Shown: positions 1 through 7,401, counted from the stretch's first letter. The stretch is DNA of 7,442 bases from an uncultured Bacteroidales bacterium (GCA_947367415.1 CANBEE010000134.1:1-7442), one strand, 5' to 3'. The notes: generated from the sequence alone by a model not told the origin. Program-made: numbers and translations.

Positions 1-238
1 CGCCTCGTTAGCGAGGTAAGGGTGAGAAGGTGGGGTAAGAGCCCACCAGTCGGGGTGGTGACATCCTGAGCTGTGCGTTCCGGGAGTTGCAAGGTCATGT
101 ATACCGGTGATTGAGGGTTGCTCGCCCGAGCCGGAGGGTAGACCGCTATAGTCTGCTGGCAACAGCAGGCACAGATAAATGACAGACGCTATGAGGTTTT
201 TACCTCGTAGTACAGAACCCGGCTTATAGGCCAACTGT
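1..238 (+). ncRNA. rnpB: RNase P RNA (class A), 3' portion, 5' end outside window
   Basis: This is the catalytic RNA of ribonuclease P, which removes the 5' leader from pre-tRNAs. Several conserved blocks are visible. The stretch AAGGGTGAGAAGG at 18-30 leads into the P12 stem, GGTGGG/CCCACC, around the universal GTAAGAG (about 29-47). A CTGCTG-GCAA-CAGCAG hairpin with a GNRA loop lies at 153-168. The block ACAGATAAATGAC at 171-183 precedes the near-universal ACAGAACCCGGCTTATAG at 212-229. Between these last two is a 9-bp hairpin with a T4 loop (189-210), matching P18. A small hairpin at 3-16 (CCTCG/CGAGG) fits P9. By comparison with E. coli RNase P RNA, roughly the first 100 nt lie left of the window. 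The 3' end is placed near GGCCAACTG, which should pair with the missing 5' end as P1, and is uncertain by several bases. The T-rich stretch at 237-250 may help termination. Identification is secure; the exact 3' end is inferred. Confidence 0.95.
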
Positions 239-262
239 TTTCCTATTTTTTATACATGTGCC

Positions 263-1579
263 ATGATTGAGAAGTTCAGACAACTAATCCATTTCCTCAC
301 CCGCTCACTATGGCGAGTGACTGAGAATGACGTTAGCCGTAGCCGCTACACCAGCTATAACCTGCTGAAGATAACTATCCAAACCATCAAGTGCTTCATC
401 AAAGACCGTGTATGGATACGAGCTGCTGCCCTCTCCTACACTACACTATTCTCCATTATCCCCATCCTGGCATTGCTCTTTGCCATAGCCAAGGGATTTG
501 GCTTCTCCAACCTCATGGAGCGTCTTCTACGAGGGAGCATGGTAGAGAACAGTACGGTGGATATGATAATGACATTCATCGACAATTATCTGGAATATGC
601 CAAGAGCGGCGTGTTCATCGGGGTGGGTATAGCGATGTTGCTATGGGCCATCATTAACCTGGCCGACAGCATAGAGAGCAACATGAATGCCATCTGGGAT
701 GTGAAGAAGCAACGCTCATATTTCCGTAAACTTACGGATTACATGGCACTGTTTGTCACATTCCCCATCATCATCATTCTATATGCCGGTATCAGTATCT
801 TCATGACCACCATATATGAGCGATTGGCCGAATATTTCCTCATCAGCTCATTCGTGCATATATGCATCAAGCTGGCTCCGTATGTCTTGTCGGGACTCAT
901 CATGACGGGATTGTTTGTATTCATCCCCAATACGAAGGTTAAATTCCTCAACGCCTTCATTCCGGGCATGATTACAGGTATCATCTTCCAGGCGTTTTTG
1001 TACGTATACATTCAAATACAGATGTCTGTATCGAGCTACAACGCAATCTATGGTTCGTTTGCCATAATCCCGATGTTTATGCTATGGGCTGACATATCGT
1101 GGAGTATCATTCTATTTGGTGTGGAGATGAGTTACGTGAGTCAGAACATCGAGCAATACAACTTCGGCGAGGAGGTTGACAATGTGAGCCGTCGCTACCA
1201 CGACTTCATGTGTGTAGTAGTAATGTCGCTCATTTGCAAACGTTTTGCCCAGGGTGACAAGCCCTATACGGCCAATGAATTGTCTGATGACGGACAGATA
1301 CCCATACGCCTCACCAATCGACTGCTTGACGAACTGGAGGAGGTAGGACTCATACATGGCTTCAGCGCCGATGCCAAGTCTGATATTGAGCACTTTGTTC
1401 CTGCAATAGACATCAACCAGCTCTCTGTAGGCAGATTGCTATCTACGATTGAAAGCAAGGGATGTGAGGACTTTAAGATTGACCACTCCAAGGAGTTTAG
1501 CAATCAGTGGGAAGCATTCATCAAGAACAAGCAGGAAATGTATGTGAAGAGCAATGGTATATTGTTAAAGGACCTGTAA
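263..1579 (+). CDS. YihY/virulence factor BrkB family inner-membrane protein
   Basis: A 438-aa polytopic membrane protein of the YihY/BrkB family, once misnamed ribonuclease BN. Its molecular function is not established. Hydrophobic segments lie at about residues 58-76, 116-136, 158-182, 203-221, 232-250 and 264-292, giving the six helices usual for the family. Family signatures are AAALSYTTLFSIIPILAL near residues 54-71 and YGSFAIIPMFMLWADISW followed by ILFGVEMSYV near 263-292. Residues 300-438 form a soluble tail with a helix-rich part (about 310-400; NELSDDGQIPIRLTNRLLDELEEVG is the core) that resembles a winged-helix module. This makes the protein longer than E. coli YihY (about 290 aa). 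The ATG at 263 is the only start in frame after the rnpB 3' end, and no Shine-Dalgarno is visible. The gene starts about 24 nt after rnpB, so read-through transcription is possible. A T-rich TATTTTTT at 244-251 is one base off a TAnnTTTG box but has no clear upstream partner. The 3' end converges on the next gene with 18 nt between stops and no obvious hairpin. Confidence 0.9.
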   Translation: MIEKFRQLIHFLTRSLWRVTENDVSRSRYTSYNLLKITIQTIKCFIKDRVWIRAAALSYTTLFSIIPILALLFAIAKGFGFSNLMERLLRGSMVENSTVDMIMTFIDNYLEYAKSGVFIGVGIAMLLWAIINLADSIESNMNAIWDVKKQRSYFRKLTDYMALFVTFPIIIILYAGISIFMTTIYERLAEYFLISSFVHICIKLAPYVLSGLIMTGLFVFIPNTKVKFLNAFIPGMITGIIFQAFLYVYIQIQMSVSSYNAIYGSFAIIPMFMLWADISWSIILFGVEMSYVSQNIEQYNFGEEVDNVSRRYHDFMCVVVMSLICKRFAQGDKPYTANELSDDGQIPIRLTNRLLDELEEVGLIHGFSADAKSDIEHFVPAIDINQLSVGRLLSTIESKGCEDFKIDHSKEFSNQWEAFIKNKQEMYVKSNGILLKDL

Positions 1580-1597
1580 AATTAACGTAAACGTAGA

Positions 1598-2755
1598 CTA
1601 AACAAAAGCTCCGCGTGTAAAATCAGGGATTTTCACTGGCACTCCCCCACCCAATGCCGACTGTTCGCTCAGTTCGGCTATGCATGACCACTCTGCAGCA
1701 TCGTACACATCAATGTCAAGTGGCAGACCCTCGTGCAGACACTCAATCAGGCGACGATCCATCGTATAATTCATGATATTGGGCACTCCAAGCTTGTAGC
1801 CATCTTCTTGCAAGCGAGCTATATGAGGGTTGGTATACTTTGCTACAATTGGCTCTACAGCATCGCCTTTCACTGGCTCTTGTCCATCAAGCATAATGCA
1901 ACGACGGGGATACTTCTGAACAAAGCCCCGAGTGCCGCACACCGTCTGCATACGGCTATACGGACGTGGTGTAGTGACATCGTATTGCAGCAGTATCGTC
2001 TTCCCGTTGACCGTACGTATCAAGGCATTGTTGACACACACATCGTGCGGAACATCCGTCGAGGGGGTCAGCGAAACAAGATAGTCGAGCCTATCGCCAC
2101 GATGAATGTTCAGTAACTGACAGACGGGGCCTATGCCATGTGTAGGATAAGGGTTACCCTTATGCTCTCCACACAAACGCGCCATCCACCCCTTGGGGCC
2201 ATCAGCATCATACTTATCGCGAAGGTCATGGATATAGGCTCCCTCCAAATGTGTAAGAGTACCAAGAAGTCCCTCATTAACCATTGTCAATGTAGCCTGA
2301 TGGAAAGTATCGTAGCAGCAGTTCTCAAGCATGAAACAATGACGGCGGGTACGCTCTGCCGTATCTACCAACTGCCAGCACTCGTCAACAGTAGTGGCAG
2401 CAGGCACCTCGATAGCCACGTGCTTACCTTGCTCCATAGCATAGCAGGCCATTGAAGCATGAGTGAGCCAATCAGTACATATATATATAAGGTCTATATC
2501 GTCACGATGACACATCTGTTTCCACCCGTCACTTGAGTCCAACAACATAGGTGAATATTGCCCATCAACATGCAAGAGTGATGCAGCTTCGGCAAGATGT
2601 GCCTGATTGATATCACAAAGAGCCACGATTTGCACACCATCGATTACGAGATATCTACGCAAGGTAGCCATCCCCCGGTTGCCTAAACCAACAAAACCTA
2701 TGCGGACGACCGGCATAGGCGGGCAAGCCAATTGTAACACATGTGAATGCTCCAT
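1598..2755 (-). CDS. Gfo/Idh/MocA-fold protein, GH109-like (alpha-N-acetylgalactosaminidase type)
   Basis: A 385-aa protein with an N-terminal Rossmann fold: GFVGLGNRG at residues 20-28 is the dinucleotide-binding loop, and CDIN at 47-50 ends the second strand. The usual Gfo/Idh/MocA EKP motif, with its catalytic lysine, is replaced by EVPAA (116-120). The rest follows glycoside hydrolase family 109, which cleaves GalNAc glycosides by an NAD-dependent redox-elimination route: DECWQLV (124-130), LENCCY (143-148), YIHDLR (174-179), YPTHGIGPV (203-211), RPYS (264-267), DIDVYDAAEWS (347-357) and IPDFTRG (376-382). From memory of the Elizabethkingia enzyme, its active-site Glu, Tyr/His, Tyr/His and Tyr correspond to E144, Y174/H176, Y203/H206 and Y266. 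The protein is about 50-60 aa shorter than typical GH109 enzymes; gaps fall between the Y174 and Y203 blocks and between H206 and Y266. No signal peptide or Tat motif is present, so a cytoplasmic location is inferred. M14 (ATG at 2716) is an alternative start, but the 13-residue lead is normal in this family. Substrate is not proven; a sugar oxidoreductase remains possible. Confidence 0.85.
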   Translation of the reverse strand: MEHSHVLQLACPPMPVVRIGFVGLGNRGMATLRRYLVIDGVQIVALCDINQAHLAEAASLLHVDGQYSPMLLDSSDGWKQMCHRDDIDLIYICTDWLTHASMACYAMEQGKHVAIEVPAATTVDECWQLVDTAERTRRHCFMLENCCYDTFHQATLTMVNEGLLGTLTHLEGAYIHDLRDKYDADGPKGWMARLCGEHKGNPYPTHGIGPVCQLLNIHRGDRLDYLVSLTPSTDVPHDVCVNNALIRTVNGKTILLQYDVTTPRPYSRMQTVCGTRGFVQKYPRRCIMLDGQEPVKGDAVEPIVAKYTNPHIARLQEDGYKLGVPNIMNYTMDRRLIECLHEGLPLDIDVYDAAEWSCIAELSEQSALGGGVPVKIPDFTRGAFV

Positions 2756-2762
2756 AATGATG

Positions 2763-2793
2763 CAAAATTACATATTATTACACGATAAGCAAA
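2763..2793 (-). promoter_or_regulatory. Bacteroidetes sigma-ABfr-type promoter for the GH109-like gene
   Basis: Read on the minus strand, TTTG at 2793-2790 is followed after exactly 19 nt by TAATTTTG at 2770-2763. This matches the Bacteroidetes primary sigma consensus, TTTG at -33 and TAnnTTTG at -7, with the usual spacing. The -7 box ends only 7 nt before the ATG at 2755, so the mRNA leader would be only a few bases long. The -33 box lies inside the inverted repeat that terminates the upstream operon. Promoter activity is inferred from sequence only. Confidence 0.6.
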
Positions 2794-2849
2794 CAAAAAT
2801 GGGACATCTTTTTTCCAAGATGTCCCATAAAAGCTATTTGTTTATCGTG
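2781..2849. repeat. Extended imperfect inverted repeat around the terminator
   Basis: The terminator stem sits inside a longer palindrome. CACGATAA at 2781-2788 pairs with TTATCGTG at 2842-2849. The pairing continues inward through a G-U at 2789/2841 and CAAA/TTTG (2790-2793 with 2837-2840). An internal loop of unpaired A-rich and AGCT-type sequence follows, then the perfect 12-bp inner stem. The whole structure spans 69 nt and fills most of the 103-nt gap between the two minus-strand genes. Confidence 0.8.
2790..2828 (-). terminator. Rho-independent terminator of the lipoprotein/barrel operon
   Basis: A perfect 12-bp inverted repeat, ATGGGACATCTT (2799-2810) and AAGATGTCCCAT (2817-2828), encloses a 6-nt loop. 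On the minus strand the stem is followed at once by TTTTGTTTG, a good U-tract. It starts about 30 nt after the stop codon of the beta-barrel gene (2859). In the plus direction the T-tract is missing, since the stem is followed by AAAAGC, so it is oriented for the minus-strand operon. Confidence 0.85.
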
Positions 2850-2858
2850 ATAGAGCTA

Positions 2859-4247
2859 TCAATTACGCTTTCCAATAGGGAAATTGATACCAAAAGTGAT
2901 ATGGCCATTCATATTGTTGATGGGGATAAACTGAGGAGTCACTCGTGTTATCATATAGTCACTGCCAATGAAGAAATTAAAGCCCACGGGATGAATATTG
3001 AGTATCCAGCCAAACGATGTTCCGAAGGTAGAGAAACCTAAGTTGGCAGATGCCTCGATCCATTTCAGCGGAGCCACATTGACATAGGCTCTAAAGTCGT
3101 TCCATCCACCAAACTGGCCAAAACGTTTTCCATAGAGAAGAGCTGCAGAAAGGGGCTTATAGAAAGGCATACTATACTCAGCACCAAGATACATGGTAGC
3201 ACCAAGGCCAGTAGAACTCTTTGACACACCGTCGGAGTAGAACTCGATCATTTTCTCTGCATCTTTGCCCAACTGATTCAACTCATCTTCTACGCTACCC
3301 TCAAAGTCATTAGGGTCAATTTCGGTAAAACCATCAAACTCAACCTTGGTTTCTCGCGTTGAAGCTTTCATCATATACTTCCAGTTAAGAAGACCCATAT
3401 CTACAACAGATGCAGATACACTGAGACCTTCCACCAAGTCATTCATATCATATACAGCACCCAAATCGACAGCAAAGCCCGATGCTGCCGGCTTGAACGA
3501 AGCTGCTTCAAAGATAGGTGACTCAACATTATCGACAGTACCCGACTCATTGGTAGTGAGGCGTGCCTCTGCAAAGAGAGCTGCCTGAGCCGCTGCATGG
3601 CTTTGGATCATCCAGCGATTCTCACTCAATTCAATATTCAACTTATCGATATGAACATTGGCATATGCCAATCCCATCAAAAACTTGGCATTCATACCCA
3701 CACGAAGTCCATCAATAACCTCACGCGAGTGTCCTACTGTAAAAGCCAAGTAGTTCATTGTACGCAGATTGAGGTCAGAAAAGCTGTACGAATTCTGCTG
3801 AAGCCCCTTCTTGGCAAATTCAAAAAGTCCCCGAGGAATATTTGTCGACACATTACTACTCAATGTCAAGCCCATCGTTGTATAGCCACCCAGCATTCTA
3901 AAGCCACCTGCAAGCAAGGTCATATCAATGTCCGTAGATAGGCGAACCGACTTGGGCAAATTGCCAAGGAACTCATTTTGGCTTACTGTTCCACTCATAA
4001 ATGTAGTGAGTTTGTCATCACCATAGGGATAGATAAAGTTGGATATACCGACATTACCATTGGTCGCCAACGAGAAGTTGCCGCCCAAGATGGTGAAGAA
4101 GCCACGTTCTGCATTCATGGCTGGGTTGAGAAGATAATTATGGAATGTGCCGTCCAAGAAGTAAGCCGACTTGGCGGTTTGTGCCACACCCATCAATGCG
4201 TTTGCTGTCAATAAAAATGCAGCGGCTATATATCTTATATGTTTCAT
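2859..4247 (-). CDS. Predicted outer-membrane beta-barrel protein, DUF5723-like
   Basis: A 462-aa exported protein, counted from the ATG at 4247. It begins with a classic Sec signal peptide: MKHIR, a hydrophobic core to about residue 19, and GVA before a likely cut at A22/Q23. The mature start, with a YFLDG motif, a LNPAMNAERGFF block and NGNVGISNFIYP, resembles the family I recall as DUF5723, found in Bacteroidetes and of unknown function. Many alternating hydrophobic/polar strands follow, for example GFAVDLGAVYD (257-267) and the aromatic-rich stretch near 380-432, ending in ITFGINFPIG. This suits an outer-membrane barrel related in style to the PorV/FadL group. An acidic, helix-prone insert at about 304-341 could be a loop or plug. 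The open frame extends to a TTG at 4259; ATG at 4253 (two residues longer) is also possible. I chose 4247 because the signal peptide then starts with MK. It lies 18 nt after the lipoprotein stop, so the two are very likely one transcript. No enzyme motifs were seen. The barrel assignment is inferred. Confidence 0.8.
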   Translation of the reverse strand: MKHIRYIAAAFLLTANALMGVAQTAKSAYFLDGTFHNYLLNPAMNAERGFFTILGGNFSLATNGNVGISNFIYPYGDDKLTTFMSGTVSQNEFLGNLPKSVRLSTDIDMTLLAGGFRMLGGYTTMGLTLSSNVSTNIPRGLFEFAKKGLQQNSYSFSDLNLRTMNYLAFTVGHSREVIDGLRVGMNAKFLMGLAYANVHIDKLNIELSENRWMIQSHAAAQAALFAEARLTTNESGTVDNVESPIFEAASFKPAASGFAVDLGAVYDMNDLVEGLSVSASVVDMGLLNWKYMMKASTRETKVEFDGFTEIDPNDFEGSVEDELNQLGKDAEKMIEFYSDGVSKSSTGLGATMYLGAEYSMPFYKPLSAALLYGKRFGQFGGWNDFRAYVNVAPLKWIEASANLGFSTFGTSFGWILNIHPVGFNFFIGSDYMITRVTPQFIPINNMNGHITFGINFPIGKRN

Positions 4248-4265
4248 TATCATAATCAAAACTTG

Positions 4266-7200
4266 TTATTTTCCACTCAATTCAGTTGCTATGTCTCCAG
4301 AAACCTCCAATACGATATTAGAGATTTGTATGCCTTGGTCGCCCTTAAGCGCCACACCACCCTCGGTCTGGTCCGTGTAGGCATCAAGCGTGAAAGCAAG
4401 TTTGTCAAGACGCGACAAATCGCCTGTCTTGCTCTTGATAGCAAATTGCACCTTCTCACCCTCTGTAGCTTCAAGGATTGACGAGCCATTTCCTGAAGAC
4501 AGTTTCAAAGGATCAATCTCAATATCATTGATAACATTGTTTTTATCATCCAGAGCTTTTACACCTAACGAGAGACCTATAGGAACTGTATTCTTGACAT
4601 TCATCTTAGCCTGAAGAGAGATATTGCTGAATATATCCATCACCTCGCCAAGGCTAACCTGAAGGCCCTCGATAGTATCAGTGTAACACATATAGAATTC
4701 TTCAAACTTGAGCGGTATAATCACCGAATAGTCCCCCTTGAAGCGAAGCGGCTGGCTCAAGTCTACATGGTGTGTCACATTCTGGTCTACAACAGGTAGA
4801 ACTGAAAGAGAAATCGAGCTGGGCAATCGTTCAAGCAGACGTGCCAAGTTGGGTATCTCAACATTCTGATAACCCTGCTTGGACACCTTACTTGTGTCAC
4901 TCGTAATGAACAACTTTGTCTGACGAGGAATAATGCTTCCCGATGATGCATCATATTCTGCAGCCTCTATATGGAAGATCTTACTAATCACCGATGACTC
5001 TATAACAGCGCCATTCTCGTCTTTTCCTGAGAGTTGCAAATCAATATCCACAGGTATCCCGATAGTATTCTCAAATGCAATCAGTATCTGAGGCTCTGCC
5101 AATGTGATGCTGTTCTTCTCATCCTTCAAGAAACCCAATCCCTCGCCTAAATCAAGTTCAATATTCTCCTCAATCTTATCAAACTCGCCACGATACAGAC
5201 CATTGAAATCTTTGACCTCAATATCGCCAATATTGATGGCTACATTCACCATTATGTCCTCCATTGACTCCAACACCTGGGAATGGAATTCCATACCATC
5301 AATATACGCATCACCAACAACAACAATCTCATCCTGATATGCAAGATAGCTATTGCCATCGGTAGAGTCTTTGGGTATGAGCCCCTTACCATTGAAATCC
5401 TTGCCCATAAAATCAAGGCCATCACACTGCAGAATAATTTCAAGAGGCTTATTCTCTGAAGGATTGTATATAGCTTTAACCAACAAAGAATCCTCCAGCA
5501 CCTGAACCTCAGAGCTACTGCTAGTCAGCTTCAGGAACGAAGGCAAGGCTACATGCAAATCCAGATTGACATTGGTTTCCAGTTGTTCCAAGCCATCAAT
5601 ATCAATCGCCAGACTAACAGGCACCTTATCAACAAAGCCTATTGATTCTATCCTACCGATTTCACTGGGTACCTTTTCGTTCAGAGCAAACTCTGCATGT
5701 GTATCCAGCGGAGCGATAATTTTCTCGGTGTGAACAATAGCATCATTGATTGAGAGATGCGAATCGTCCATTGAGAAGTTAGCATTCTTTTGTTGTAGAG
5801 ATTTTAGTGTTGCGGTGAGAGATTCCAACTTCGTACCGGCCAGCACCAAGCTATTGGCCGTTTCTGACGAAGGAGCAACAGCAGCAATCTCAGCCACGAC
5901 ATCGATATCAAACACGCCATCAACGACAGGCTTTTCCAAAACAATTCGGTCAAGTGCCAGCTCCCAATGAGAGTGAGCGAGCGCCTCCAAATCATAGATA
6001 TAGAACGCATGTTCGTCAGCTATATACTTAATCTTTGGCTGTTCATCCTCTTTCATAGGATATACCGACAAAGCCTCATCAATAACCAATTCGTCGGGGA
6101 ACGAAAGTTTCAGTCCATACCCCTCCTTCAGGAAGAAAGGACTAAATCCACCTGCCATATCGGTATCAAAGATAAGCACACTATTCTTTGCATCAAACAA
6201 AATAGAATCAATGCGGTCAATATACTTCAGATTATCAAAATGAGCATGAAAATCCAAATGGATTGGTTCGAAATCAACCGCTATATCATTGGTTTCACCT
6301 ACAATATCGCGGAATCCCAATGGGAGATTCATATCCACACTGAACTCAAACTCTTCCAGTTCAGTCTTCTCTGAAAGCGTAATCTCACCATCCAACTTAT
6401 ATTCTACAGAATACTTGATAAGCTCATCCATACTGAGAGTACCCCTTTCTTCATCAATGTATTCTTCCAGACCAGTCAACTCATCCATATAAAATTGTAT
6501 GGTTGTCAGATTTCCCTCAGCCAACAATCCTTTGACAGTCAGCTTATGATCATTATCCAATACATAGTTGTCAATACCCTTAGCTGTCTTATCCAATGAG
6601 ATACGGAACAACTCAGGGAAGTCAACACTAAACGAGAGACTCTTATCCACCCCATTCAAGACCTCGGGATGGCGTACATTGAACTGTATCAGCGAACCTG
6701 TCGAAGAGCCCTCTCCACCCTTACGATTTGCCAACTTGATTGTCGACAGACTCTTAACCTGCTCAGGAAGCTCATAGGTCATCTCACACAAGACCGTATC
6801 ACTGACAGTAAACTTATCCCTATTGGAGTCAAACGTGTATTTACGTGTAAAGGAGGTCCCTCCTATCATGTTCTTTACAGTTTCAAACAACGTTTTCAAC
6901 TCATCGTTCACCAAACTTGCCGTAACACTTGACGACAAGTTCGGGAGATTATCGTTCAAGTCATCAAGCGACACGCTTGGTACATTAAACACTGCAGGCT
7001 GTGGCGTCATACCCTTTATGTCCACCTCCGTAATGTCCACCTCTACAAAGCTAATATCCGAAGAGTACTTCTGCGAAGGTATCGACAACGTAATTGGGGC
7101 AATTTCCACATCAAAAGGCACTGAGTCAGAGATGTTGATGCTATACGCCCCATCCGTTTGCTCTAAAATATCAATATCCTCCACGCTGAGCAGAGAATCA

Positions 7201-7400
7201 AGCATCATAGCCCGCAGGTTGCCCAAAGGCAAAGCCAACTTATTACCTTCAATCTTGACATCAGTAACAAGTTCCTTATTGGCCAAATCATACGTGTCAT
7301 CGATACACGAGACCAATAATACAGTTGTTCCAACTAGGAAACATGTTCTTGATGGTTCTGGTACAGAAGAGTCTGTTGACAAGTTCTTCATTCCTTCCAT
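4266..7400 (-). CDS. Large modular predicted surface lipoprotein, function unknown
   Basis: An acidic protein of about 1,044 aa with an N-terminal lipoprotein signal: hydrophobic CFLVGTTVLLVSC with lipobox LVSC, so Cys32 is the expected lipidated residue. The residues after it, IDDTYD, place Asp-Asp at +2/+3. This resembles the acidic lipoprotein export signal that sends Bacteroidetes lipoproteins to the outer face of the cell. The rest is beta-rich with no catalytic motif I recognise. It contains diverged internal repeats: a module at residues 777-816 (ENTIGIPVDIDLQL...) aligns with 936-975 (KNTVPIGLSLGVKAL...), and a short motif of the type R-[IL]-[DE]-[SK]-[IL]-x-F recurs at about 396-402, 583-589 and 997-1003. 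Cysteines are rare, as expected for such a surface protein. I know similar lipoproteins with a Cys-Ile-x-Asp-x-Tyr-Asp-Leu start from Bacteroides, but no named function. The n-region before the hydrophobic core is unusually long; M4 (7391) is an equally good start. The frame stays open to the window's right edge, so an upstream start cannot be excluded. It precedes the barrel gene in the same operon. Confidence 0.8.
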   Translation of the reverse strand: MEGMKNLSTDSSVPEPSRTCFLVGTTVLLVSCIDDTYDLANKELVTDVKIEGNKLALPLGNLRAMMLDSLLSVEDIDILEQTDGAYSINISDSVPFDVEIAPITLSIPSQKYSSDISFVEVDITEVDIKGMTPQPAVFNVPSVSLDDLNDNLPNLSSSVTASLVNDELKTLFETVKNMIGGTSFTRKYTFDSNRDKFTVSDTVLCEMTYELPEQVKSLSTIKLANRKGGEGSSTGSLIQFNVRHPEVLNGVDKSLSFSVDFPELFRISLDKTAKGIDNYVLDNDHKLTVKGLLAEGNLTTIQFYMDELTGLEEYIDEERGTLSMDELIKYSVEYKLDGEITLSEKTELEEFEFSVDMNLPLGFRDIVGETNDIAVDFEPIHLDFHAHFDNLKYIDRIDSILFDAKNSVLIFDTDMAGGFSPFFLKEGYGLKLSFPDELVIDEALSVYPMKEDEQPKIKYIADEHAFYIYDLEALAHSHWELALDRIVLEKPVVDGVFDIDVVAEIAAVAPSSETANSLVLAGTKLESLTATLKSLQQKNANFSMDDSHLSINDAIVHTEKIIAPLDTHAEFALNEKVPSEIGRIESIGFVDKVPVSLAIDIDGLEQLETNVNLDLHVALPSFLKLTSSSSEVQVLEDSLLVKAIYNPSENKPLEIILQCDGLDFMGKDFNGKGLIPKDSTDGNSYLAYQDEIVVVGDAYIDGMEFHSQVLESMEDIMVNVAINIGDIEVKDFNGLYRGEFDKIEENIELDLGEGLGFLKDEKNSITLAEPQILIAFENTIGIPVDIDLQLSGKDENGAVIESSVISKIFHIEAAEYDASSGSIIPRQTKLFITSDTSKVSKQGYQNVEIPNLARLLERLPSSISLSVLPVVDQNVTHHVDLSQPLRFKGDYSVIIPLKFEEFYMCYTDTIEGLQVSLGEVMDIFSNISLQAKMNVKNTVPIGLSLGVKALDDKNNVINDIEIDPLKLSSGNGSSILEATEGEKVQFAIKSKTGDLSRLDKLAFTLDAYTDQTEGGVALKGDQGIQISNIVLEVSGDIATELSGK

Positions 7401-7401
7401 A

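Noticed and set aside
263..1579. Annotation as ribonuclease BN
   Set aside because: That historic name for YihY-type proteins is an error; the true RNase BN is a metallo-beta-lactamase-fold tRNase Z. Here the sequence is a polytopic membrane protein with no nuclease motif.
1580..1597. Possible shared bidirectional terminator between the convergent genes
   Set aside because: The 18-nt gap and nearby bases contain no inverted repeat with a T-tract, only a short ACGTAAACGTA direct repeat.
2478..2491. Short AT dinucleotide run
   Set aside because: It lies inside conserved coding sequence (the IDLIYICTD strand of the Rossmann fold) and is explained by codon choice.
1598..2755. Inositol 2-dehydrogenase or a generic sugar dehydrogenase
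   Set aside because: The EKP lysine is absent and the C-terminal blocks (YPTHGIGPV, RPYS, DIDVYDAAEWS) match the GH109 pattern better. Kept only as a fallback.
2607..3041. A 144-codon open frame on the plus strand
   Set aside because: It runs antisense across the start of the GH109-like gene, the terminator palindrome and the end of the barrel gene. The encoded peptide has no domain-like character, so it is a chance frame.
5967..6374. A 135-codon open frame on the plus strand inside the lipoprotein gene
   Set aside because: It is the antisense of a long, coherent coding region and shows no signal peptide, domain or start signal.
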